Shown here piece after piece: positions 1 to 5,403 of a stretch of 5,403 bases of DNA. The first letter of the stretch is position 1. Every line of letters begins with the position of its first letter. Below the pieces are notes generated by a model. The model was not told where the DNA came from and searched no databases. It saw only the letters and a program-made list of their open reading frames with translations. The position numbers and the translations under genes were made by a program. Source of the stretch: Pseudomonadota bacterium (GTDB lineage: Bacteria; Pseudomonadota; Gammaproteobacteria; DAOUQR01); NCBI GenBank assembly GCA_030625525.1, contig DAOUQR010000095.1, forward strand, positions 1 through 5,403, in the 5' to 3' direction.

Positions 1-1011
1 GCAATTGACGCCAGTGGCTTACTAGAATTTAGAGAGCAACTCGATACACAAGATGACTTCAATGAAAAAACGGGGATCTATGTCGGATCACCGGCGAACA
101 AATTTCCACAACAATATGACTTCATGCCATTGATGTGGGAACACCCAGACGATATGCAATATTTCGCTAAAGAATTATTTCAAACCGTTCATCCAATGGT
201 GTTACTGCGAATCTTACCGAATAATGTATTAGCCTATATCGGTATACAAAATGGTTTTAAAGGCCCGAATCAAAATATTACAAATCATGCGGTGGGCGGG
301 ATGCAAGCGCTCCTCGAAGCCTGGCATGCAATACGCAGTGGGAAAATCGATCGCGCCGTAGTCGTTGCCTATGACGACATTGATCCACAGCAGATCCTCT
401 ATTACGGTAGCTTAGGCTTAATCAGTCAAACGGGTGTTAAAAGTTTTGATAAGCAAGCCGACGGTACTATTTTAGCCGAAGGTGCCGGCGCGATTATTTT
501 AGAATCTGAACAATCCGCAAAAGAACGCCAAGCAACCGTGTATGGTGAAATTCTCGGCGGTGCGGCGACGACTGAAGCCCAAGGTATTTTTCGTGTCGAC
601 GAACACGGCGAAGGATTGCAACGAGCAATCAATAAGAGCTTAAATCTCAGTGGACTACAAGCTGATCAGATTGGTTTCATCAACGCGCATGCAAACGGCA
701 ATCTCTTATCTGATCAAAGTGAAGCGCATGCCATCAATACCGTCTTTGGTGAGAATAGCGCGCCAATCACTGGCTATAAATGGTCAATTGGACATACGAT
801 CACAGCGTCCGGACTCATTGAAACGCTACTGAGTTTGCGTGCCCTCAAAGAACAACAAGTTCCAGGTCTCCATCATTTAAATCAACCTGCAGCTTACGCT
901 GAATCGCTGAATATCAGCAGCGATATACAAACGCCGCGTAGTAATACAGCCATGATTTTAAATCGCGGATTTGGTAGTATGCAGGCCGCATTAATTATCC
1001 AAGCAAATTAA
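1..1011 (+). CDS. Beta-ketoacyl-ACP synthase-like protein, catalytic Cys replaced by Ala (5' partial)
   Basis: The frame is open from base 1 to TAA at 1009-1011, giving 336 visible residues. FabF-type synthases have about 410, so roughly 75 N-terminal residues lie outside the window. The ATG at 124 is internal, because family-like sequence (GIYVGSPANKF) precedes it. The fold is a thiolase-type condensing enzyme related to FabF, which extends acyl chains on ACP in the cytoplasm. Seen: the nucleophile region, GPxxxIATACTSG in FabF, reads GPNQNITNHAVGG, so the active-site Cys is Ala (codon 289-291). Both catalytic His remain, in INAHANGN (codon 688-690) and KWSIGH (codon 793-795), along with the Lys at 778-780. 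The C-terminal GFGGTN loop is GFGSMQ. Loss of Cys should abolish condensation. Chain-length-factor subunits and decarboxylating KSQ-type domains are known Cys-less relatives, so I infer a non-condensing partner of an active synthase encoded upstream. AcpS follows after 10 bp. Family is certain, role is not. Confidence 0.9.
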   Translation, partial: AIDASGLLEFREQLDTQDDFNEKTGIYVGSPANKFPQQYDFMPLMWEHPDDMQYFAKELFQTVHPMVLLRILPNNVLAYIGIQNGFKGPNQNITNHAVGGMQALLEAWHAIRSGKIDRAVVVAYDDIDPQQILYYGSLGLISQTGVKSFDKQADGTILAEGAGAIILESEQSAKERQATVYGEILGGAATTEAQGIFRVDEHGEGLQRAINKSLNLSGLQADQIGFINAHANGNLLSDQSEAHAINTVFGENSAPITGYKWSIGHTITASGLIETLLSLRALKEQQVPGLHHLNQPAAYAESLNISSDIQTPRSNTAMILNRGFGSMQAALIIQAN

Positions 1012-1021
1012 CAGGTGCATC

Positions 1022-1402
1022 ATGAATAAGCCAAGATGTGGCGTAGACTTAATAGAAATCGATCGTTTTGCTCGCTTTTTCGATAAAGCAACCAGCGCAC
1101 AACTCGAAGCAATTTTCACACACGATGAAACAACCTACTGTAGCAACAAAGAAAAGCCTCTACAATCTTTAGCGGCTCGCTTTGCTGTTAAAGAAGCTTG
1201 TATCAAATTATTTCCGAAAGAAGCCAGCAGTAAAGAAGTGGATTTTATCGACGTTGAAGTGATCGTCGATAATTACGGTGCACCGAGTATTAAAATGACT
1301 CCTAAACTCAAAGAGATTATGCAACGCTACCAAGTCAGTAGTTTATCAACATCGATTAGTCATACAGAACAGAGTGCTATTGCTATGGTGGTTGCCGCCT
1401 AA
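1022..1402 (+). CDS. acpS: Holo-[acyl-carrier-protein] synthase (AcpS-type phosphopantetheinyl transferase)
   Basis: This 126-residue cytoplasmic enzyme would transfer 4'-phosphopantetheine from CoA to the conserved Ser of apo-ACP, which makes ACP able to carry acyl chains. Seen: the N-terminal GVDLIEIDRF motif (residues 7-16), with D9 as the Mg-binding Asp, and the second motif RFAVKEACIKLF (53-64), with E58 as the metal ligand. Both match the family, and the length is normal for the small homotrimeric AcpS class. The C-terminal SISHTEQSAIAMVVA is also typical. ATG at 1022 is preceded by AGGTG at 1013-1017, and the N-terminus aligns with the family from there. In E. coli acpS sits next to pdxJ; here it lies between a ketosynthase homologue and a lipid acyltransferase. 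It may be the only AcpS of the cell or one dedicated to a specialised ACP; the window cannot decide. The last base of its TAA is the first base of the next gene's ATG. Confidence 0.93.
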   Translation: MNKPRCGVDLIEIDRFARFFDKATSAQLEAIFTHDETTYCSNKEKPLQSLAARFAVKEACIKLFPKEASSKEVDFIDVEVIVDNYGAPSIKMTPKLKEIMQRYQVSSLSTSISHTEQSAIAMVVAA

Positions 1403-2244
1403 TGACATTGCGTGACCGAATACAAAAATTAAAGCCAACGTTTGCAGGAAAATTACTGTATCACGCAATTCCTTATCGTCGACAGGTTGTATTAGACAAT
1501 ATAAAAATAGCGTTTGGTACTGAATTAAATGATGAAGAACGCCTGCATTTAGCCAAAGCATTTTATAGTCATCTGGCAACGAGTTTATGGGAAGGCCTCG
1601 CCATTCGTTTTCTACCGAAAAAGAATTTAAAACTTAAAGCTAAAGTTATCGGCCAAGAAAAAGCAATGAAAGCGGCTGAAAAGGGCAAAGGCGTTTTGAT
1701 CCTCACTGGCCATTTAGGTAATTGGGAATTTGCACCGATTGCTGGCATTTCGCAATTTGACGAATTCAAAGGTCGATTTCATTTCGTTAGAAAAAGCATC
1801 CGTAATAAAACAATCGAAAAAATATTATTTAGACGTTTTCACAACGCGGGCTTACACGTTATCCCTAAACATAATAGCATCAACCAAATCTGTGACGCGC
1901 TCGCAGATGGGGATGCCGTCGTGATGATCATGGATCAAAATGCACAAGTCGAAAATAAGCACGGTATTCTCGTCGAATTTTTCGGGAAAAAAGCTGGGAC
2001 ACTTCGATCACTTGCAAGTCTTGCCCGTTATTCAGATGCGCCCGTGGTGCCGGCAATGAGTTATCGCGAAAACGATGGTACTCACGTCTTAGAATTTTTT
2101 GATCCAATCGAATATCAAACCGCCGATAATAGCCAACAAGAAACTTACATAAACACACTTAACTATAATAAAGTGCTAGAAAAAATGGTATTATCACACC
2201 CTGAACAATGGCTCTGGCTACACAAGCGTTGGAAGTACCAATGA
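1402..2244 (+). CDS. LpxL/HtrB-family lipid A acyltransferase, short N-terminus
   Basis: This 280-residue member of the lysophospholipid/lipid A acyltransferase family would move an acyl chain from acyl-ACP onto the acyl or hydroxyl groups of the lipid A precursor at the inner membrane. Seen: the catalytic HX4E motif as GHLGNWE (H104, E109), the VRKSIRN block (129-135), MDQN (177-180), EFFGKKAGT (192-200) and the C-terminal [12 protein letters not shown] (267-278). All are hallmarks of LpxL/LpxM/LpxXL proteins. E. coli LpxL has about 306 residues with an N-terminal membrane helix. Here the protein begins close to the [14 protein letters not shown] block and shows no such helix. An earlier start is impossible in this frame, because TAG lies at 1357-1359 and no start codon lies between it and 1402. 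The TAATG junction with acpS suggests coupled translation. Which acyl chain and which position it serves cannot be told. Next to a ketosynthase and AcpS, a long-chain LpxXL-like role is an inference. Confidence 0.88.
   Translation: MTLRDRIQKLKPTFAGKLLYHAIPYRRQVVLDNIKIAFGTELNDEERLHLAKAFYSHLATSLWEGLAIRFLPKKNLKLKAKVIGQEKAMKAAEKGKGVLILTGHLGNWEFAPIAGISQFDEFKGRFHFVRKSIRNKTIEKILFRRFHNAGLHVIPKHNSINQICDALADGDAVVMIMDQNAQVENKHGILVEFFGKKAGTLRSLASLARYSDAPVVPAMSYRENDGTHVLEFFDPIEYQTADNSQQETYINTLNYNKVLEKMVLSHPEQWLWLHKRWKYQ
2231..2235 (+). promoter_or_regulatory. Shine-Dalgarno setting the uvrA start
   Basis: GGAAG lies 5 bases before ATG 2241, inside the last codons of the acyltransferase. An in-frame ATG at 2208 would add 11 residues ([11 protein letters not shown]) that do not resemble UvrA N-termini. 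From 2241 the protein reads [18 protein letters not shown], which lines up with the start of E. coli UvrA. The start is therefore placed at 2241. Confidence 0.75.
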
Positions 2245-5105
2245 AATCGATCACTATTCGCGGCGCACGCACGCATAATTTAAAAAACATCAATGTCACA
2301 CTGCCACGCGATAAGCTCATTGTGATCACCGGTTTATCGGGATCGGGCAAATCATCTTTGGCCTTTGATACCTTATATGCAGAAGGGCAACGTCGTTACG
2401 TTGAATCGCTTTCCGCATACGCTCGCCAATTTTTATCGATGATGCAAAAACCTGACGTGGATCAGATCGAAGGTTTGTCGCCTGCTATTTCTATTGAACA
2501 AAAAGCAACGTCACATAATCCGCGTTCCACCGTCGGCACGATCACAGAAATTCATGATTATCTGCGTCTTCTGTTTGCACGCGTTGGTGAGCCACGTTGT
2601 CCAACGCACAATGTTTCACTGCATGCACAAACGGTCAGTCAAATGGTCGATCATGTGTTAGACATTCCTGAAGAAACGAAATTAATGATTTTGGCACCCG
2701 TGGTGCAAGCTCGAAAAGGTGAGCATGTGCAATTGATGCAACGCTTACTTGCGCAAGGTTTTATACGAGCTCGCGTTGATGGTGATGTCGTTGAATTGGA
2801 TGATCCCCCTGATTTAGCGCTTCATAAAAAACATACGATCGAAGTGGTCGTTGACCGATTCAAAGTGCGTGAAGATCTCCAGCAACGTTTAGCCGAATCA
2901 TTTGAAACCGCACTGGGTTTAACCGAAGGGACAGTCGTTAGTGTCGCGTACATGGACGAGCCAAAGGACGACATGATCTTTTCTGCCAAGTTTGCCTGCC
3001 CGCAATGTGGGTACAGCTTGAGCGAGTTAGAACCGCGAATCTTTTCATTTAACAACCCAGCGGGTGCGTGTACAGAATGTGATGGCTTAGGGGTCGATCA
3101 ATTTTTTGATCCCCAAAAAGTCATTCATGATAATGAGCTCAGTTTGGCCGGTGGTGCTATTCGTGGCTGGGATCGTCGTAATCTCTATTATTTTAGTATG
3201 TTAATGTCGCTGGCGACCCATTATAAAATTGATATCGAAGCGCCCTTAAAAGCACTGCCTAAAAAATTTCTGGATATTATTTTGTACGGTAGCAATGATG
3301 AGGAAATCGAATTCCATTATCACTCTCTACGCGGTGGAAAATATATCAAAGTTCACGCCTTCGAAGGTGTGATAAATAACATGAAACGCCGTTATCGCGA
3401 AACAGATTCAAATGTTGTTCGCGACGATCTAGCGAAATATTTATCCTCACGTCCTTGCCAAAGTTGTGCGGGCAGCCGATTAAAAGAAGGTCCGCGTAAT
3501 GTTTTAATTCAGGAAAGAAACTTACCGAGCATCAGTGCCTTACCTATTGATGAAAGTCTCGCATTTTTCAAAGCCTTAAACCTGCCCGGACACCGCGGCG
3601 AAATCGCTGAAAAAATCAATAAAGAAATCGTAGATAGACTCAGCTTTTTATCAAACGTAGGCCTAGAATATTTAACGCTCGATCGGGGTGCTGATAGTTT
3701 ATCCGGTGGAGAAGCACAACGCATTCGTCTCGCCAGTCAAATTGGATCCGGCCTCGTCGGAGTGATGTACATACTGGATGAACCATCGATTGGCCTACAT
3801 CAACGAGACAATGATCGTTTATTAGAAACTTTGATCCACTTGCGCGATTTGGGTAACACCGTGATTGTTGTTGAGCACGATGAAGAAGCCATTCTCCATG
3901 CCGATCATGTGATCGATATTGGTCCTGGCGCAGGCGTGCACGGGGGTGAAATTCTCGCTGAAGGCAAACCCCAAGTTATTATGGATTGTCCGCAGTCAAT
4001 CACCGGACAATATCTAACAGGTGCGTTGCAAATTGATGTGCCACAAAAGCGCCATGCCTATAATCCTACGCGTGTGATTAAATTAACCGGCGCAACGTGC
4101 AATAATTTACAAACCGTCGATTTGGCTATCCCACTCGGCTTAATGACATGCATCACTGGTGTGTCAGGTTCAGGTAAATCAAGCTTGATTAATGATACTT
4201 TATACCCGATCGCTGCCACCAAATTAAATGGTGCGACGCAATATACTCCCGGTCCGCATGAATCCATTACCGGCCTAGAACATTTAGATAAAGTTATTGA
4301 TATTGATCAAAGCCCTATCGGCCGTACACCCCGATCAAATCCTGCAACCTATACGGGATTATTCACACCCATCCGTGATTTATTCGCCGAGGCATCGGAG
4401 TCACGCGCACGAGGCTATAAACCCGGACGTTTTAGTTTCAATGTCAAAGGCGGACGTTGTGAAGCCTGCCAAGGTGATGGGATGATCAAAGTCGAAATGC
4501 ACTTTTTACCTGATGTTTACGTACATTGTGATCTCTGCAAAGGTAAACGCTATAACCGCGAAACCTTAGAAATATTCTTCAAAGGCAAAACGATCCATCA
4601 AGTCTTAGAAATGACAGTGGAAGAAGCACGAGAATTCTTTGATGCAATCCCTGTACTTGCAAGAAAACTACAAACACTCATGGACGTCGGCCTGTCGTAC
4701 ATCCGCCTCGGTCAAAGCGCCACAACATTATCAGGTGGTGAAGCCCAACGAATCAAACTAGCACGCGAACTCTCAAAACGCGATACCGGCAATACCTTAT
4801 ATCTCCTCGATGAACCCACAACCGGATTACATTTCCACGACATTAAACAATTACTTCACGTCCTCCATCGTCTCCGAGATGCTGGCAACACCATCGTCGT
4901 TATCGAACACAACCTAGATGTTATAAAAACAGCTGATTGGATTGTCGATCTAGGCCCCGAAGGCGGTTGCAAAGGTGGACAAATCATCGCAACCGGAACC
5001 CCCGAAGGCATTGCGAAACATAAAACATCCTTTACCGCCAAATATTTAAAATCAACACTAGAAAAATCAAAAAAAAAGCCAAGTAAACCCCTGATCGCAG
5101 CATAG
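2241..5105 (+). CDS. uvrA: Excinuclease ABC subunit A (UvrA)
   Basis: This is the damage-sensing ATPase of nucleotide excision repair. A UvrA dimer works with UvrB to find bulky DNA lesions, then leaves UvrB for UvrC incision. The gene is complete, with 954 residues against 940 in E. coli. Seen in order: Walker [10 protein letters not shown] (31-38); the UvrB-binding region (roughly 120-250); zinc module 1, C253/C256 and C277/C280; a further CQSC pair within the first ATPase half; signature I LSGGEAQR from 487 with Walker B I ILDEPS (511-516); Walker [11 protein letters not shown] (640-647); zinc module 2, C740/C743 and C763/C766; signature [10 protein letters not shown] from 830 with Walker B II LLDEP (D857, E858). 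The zinc and Walker positions match E. coli numbering, so no internal indel or frameshift is evident. The extra length is a Lys-rich tail of about 14 residues. Its ATG overlaps the acyltransferase TGA (ATGA), implying cotranscription. No LexA-type box (CTGT-N8-ACAG) is visible just upstream. Confidence 0.98.
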   Translation: MKSITIRGARTHNLKNINVTLPRDKLIVITGLSGSGKSSLAFDTLYAEGQRRYVESLSAYARQFLSMMQKPDVDQIEGLSPAISIEQKATSHNPRSTVGTITEIHDYLRLLFARVGEPRCPTHNVSLHAQTVSQMVDHVLDIPEETKLMILAPVVQARKGEHVQLMQRLLAQGFIRARVDGDVVELDDPPDLALHKKHTIEVVVDRFKVREDLQQRLAESFETALGLTEGTVVSVAYMDEPKDDMIFSAKFACPQCGYSLSELEPRIFSFNNPAGACTECDGLGVDQFFDPQKVIHDNELSLAGGAIRGWDRRNLYYFSMLMSLATHYKIDIEAPLKALPKKFLDIILYGSNDEEIEFHYHSLRGGKYIKVHAFEGVINNMKRRYRETDSNVVRDDLAKYLSSRPCQSCAGSRLKEGPRNVLIQERNLPSISALPIDESLAFFKALNLPGHRGEIAEKINKEIVDRLSFLSNVGLEYLTLDRGADSLSGGEAQRIRLASQIGSGLVGVMYILDEPSIGLHQRDNDRLLETLIHLRDLGNTVIVVEHDEEAILHADHVIDIGPGAGVHGGEILAEGKPQVIMDCPQSITGQYLTGALQIDVPQKRHAYNPTRVIKLTGATCNNLQTVDLAIPLGLMTCITGVSGSGKSSLINDTLYPIAATKLNGATQYTPGPHESITGLEHLDKVIDIDQSPIGRTPRSNPATYTGLFTPIRDLFAEASESRARGYKPGRFSFNVKGGRCEACQGDGMIKVEMHFLPDVYVHCDLCKGKRYNRETLEIFFKGKTIHQVLEMTVEEAREFFDAIPVLARKLQTLMDVGLSYIRLGQSATTLSGGEAQRIKLARELSKRDTGNTLYLLDEPTTGLHFHDIKQLLHVLHRLRDAGNTIVVIEHNLDVIKTADWIVDLGPEGGCKGGQIIATGTPEGIAKHKTSFTAKYLKSTLEKSKKKPSKPLIAA

Positions 5106-5115
5106 AGAGAAATAC

Positions 5116-5148
5116 TTAAAAAAACGCTAAAAACATTCGTTTTCTTAA
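5116..5148 (+). terminator. Weak AT-rich hairpin after uvrA, possible terminator
   Basis: AAAACG (5121-5126) can pair with CGTTTT (5138-5143) around an 11-base loop. After one A/C mismatch the stem continues as TTAA (5116-5119) with TTAA (5145-5148). Only two G-C pairs stabilise it and the loop is long, so it would be a poor intrinsic terminator. T-rich sequence follows in 5149-5154. No better hairpin is visible between uvrA and the next gene. The distal arm enters the PmrA-like box, so the two elements overlap. Confidence 0.3.
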
Positions 5149-5160
5149 TATTTTCTTAAG
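5144..5160 (+). promoter_or_regulatory. PmrA-type response-regulator box
   Basis: The sequence is CTTAATATTTTCTTAAG: two direct CTTAA half-sites (5144-5148 and 5155-5159) starting 11 bases apart, one helical turn. The wider repeat unit TTTTCTTAA occurs at 5140-5148 and 5151-5159. From memory, this fits the PmrA consensus described for Legionella and Coxiella (cTTAATatT, two bases, cTTAA) at every position, and the enterobacterial form YTTAAK-N5-YTTAAK. PmrA is an OmpR-class regulator that binds such tandem repeats near the -35 region. The box ends 10 bases before a -10-like hexamer and 47 bases before the next start codon, as expected for activation. The match is seen; binding is inferred. 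Confidence 0.75.
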
Positions 5161-5170
5161 CTAAAGCCGT

Positions 5171-5176
5171 TAGTAT
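5171..5176 (+). promoter_or_regulatory. Candidate -10 element of the PmrA-linked promoter
   Basis: TAGTAT differs from TATAAT at two positions and lies 10 bases past the CTTAAG of the PmrA-like box. No good -35 hexamer (TTGACA) stands 16-18 bases upstream, where the box itself sits. That is usual for promoters that depend on a class II activator. The predicted start of transcription is near 5182-5184, giving a leader of about 25 bases. A second AT-rich hexamer, TATTAT at 5188-5193, is a less likely alternative. Confidence 0.45.
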
Positions 5177-5195
5177 GCATCTGTATGTATTATTC

Positions 5196-5200
5196 AGGTG
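5196..5200 (+). promoter_or_regulatory. Shine-Dalgarno of the last gene
   Basis: AGGTG lies 7 bases before ATG 5208. The same AGGTG precedes acpS in this window. It supports 5208 as the true start of an otherwise unrecognised reading frame. Confidence 0.6.
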
Positions 5201-5207
5201 TATTTAG

Positions 5208-5403
5208 ATGTTTTCAAAATTACTCAAACCTTATCCGAATGAAAATAGTTCAGATAATATAAAGCAATCAGTGAATAATGATTTTCGTCTAACGTTGATA
5301 AAGATGAAAGATGTTTTTAGAAACGAAGATTGCTCAAAATATTTAAAGAAAAATCAGCAAAGTCAGTGTCATCATAAGATAAAAAACGCTATTGTTTATA
5401 ATA
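5208..5403 (+). CDS. Unrecognised protein, 3' partial; candidate PmrA-regulated secretion substrate
   Basis: The frame is open from ATG 5208 to the window edge, with 65 residues visible, starting MFSKLLKPYPNENSSDN. I do not recognise a family. The visible part is hydrophilic, with 10 Lys, 9 Asn and 6 acidic residues, and has no signal peptide, membrane segment or obvious repeat. An HH pair at 55-56 and Cys at 42 and 54 are present without a clear motif. GC is about 27% over 5221-5400, far below the operon upstream, which suggests acquired or fast-evolving DNA. The reading frame is supported by a well-spaced AGGTG and by the promoter-like structure upstream. A PmrA box before a lone low-GC gene is, in Legionella and Coxiella, a common setting for Dot/Icm type IV effectors. 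That role is inferred from the promoter alone; any other PmrA-regulated gene is possible. Secretion signals of effectors are C-terminal and lie outside the window. Confidence 0.65.
   Translation, partial: MFSKLLKPYPNENSSDNIKQSVNNDFRLTLIKMKDVFRNEDCSKYLKKNQQSQCHHKIKNAIVYN

Noticed and set aside
650..832. Frame-shifted 60-codon frame inside the ketosynthase-like gene
   Set aside because: The main frame keeps both catalytic His motifs through this stretch, so this is a shadow frame.
124..1011. The ATG at 124 as start of the ketosynthase-like gene
   Set aside because: The frame is open back to base 1 and encodes family-like sequence (GIYVGSPANKF) before it, so the gene is cut by the window edge.
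1346..1579. Reverse-strand frame of 77 codons across the acpS/acyltransferase junction
   Set aside because: It lies antisense to two well-identified genes and shows no family likeness; the same holds for the other reverse-strand frames inside the acyltransferase and uvrA.
2208..2240. An 11-residue longer UvrA starting at 2208
   Set aside because: The added residues are not UvrA-like, no Shine-Dalgarno of matching spacing precedes 2208, and 2241 gives the canonical N-terminus with GGAAG in place.
2100..2241. A LexA box before uvrA
   Set aside because: I searched by eye for CTGT-N8-ACAG and close variants and found none.
5115..5120. CTTAAA as a third PmrA half-site
   Set aside because: It stands 29 bases from the first half-site of the box, not in the 11-base register, and a lone AT-rich hexamer is expected by chance here.
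1..5403. CRISPR arrays, tRNA, rRNA, insertion sequences
   Set aside because: I saw no regular repeat-spacer pattern, cloverleaf, rRNA motif, transposase or terminal inverted repeats on either strand.

Overview
The window looks like chromosomal DNA from a gammaproteobacterium, most plausibly from the order Legionellales (Legionella, Coxiella, Aquicella, Berkiella and relatives). Three things point that way: a UvrA whose key residues fall at the same positions as in E. coli, moderate GC (about 45-50% in the lines I counted by eye), and a tandem CTTAA element before the last gene that matches the PmrA box of Legionella and Coxiella. The genus is an inference, since no rRNA or other taxonomic marker is present.

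Layout, all on the + strand. Bases 1-1011 hold the 3' part of a beta-ketoacyl-ACP synthase homologue that has Ala in place of the catalytic Cys. Bases 1022-1402 hold a holo-ACP synthase (AcpS family). Bases 1402-2244 hold an LpxL/HtrB-family lipid A acyltransferase with a short N-terminus. Bases 2241-5105 hold a complete excinuclease subunit UvrA. The four genes are packed as an operon (10-bp gap, TAATG overlap, ATGA overlap). A 102-bp AT-rich intergenic region (5106-5207) follows, with a weak hairpin, a PmrA-like box, a candidate -10 element and a Shine-Dalgarno. It leads into the 5' end of an unrecognised AT-rich gene (5208 to the window edge).

How the genes work together: the first three form a lipid module. 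A ketosynthase-like subunit, probably non-condensing and paired with a partner encoded outside the window, goes with an enzyme that adds phosphopantetheine to an acyl carrier protein and with an acyltransferase that would move the finished acyl chain onto lipid A. This resembles the acpXL-fabF-lpxXL type of locus that makes very long acyl chains for lipid A. uvrA is translationally linked to the end of this module, although its DNA-repair role is unrelated.

The most interesting part is the right end. A near-ideal PmrA box, correctly placed upstream of a -10-like hexamer, drives a short, hydrophilic, Lys/Asn-rich, low-GC reading frame with no recognised family. In Legionella and Coxiella this promoter structure is typical of Dot/Icm secretion genes and effectors, so the gene is a candidate undescribed effector.
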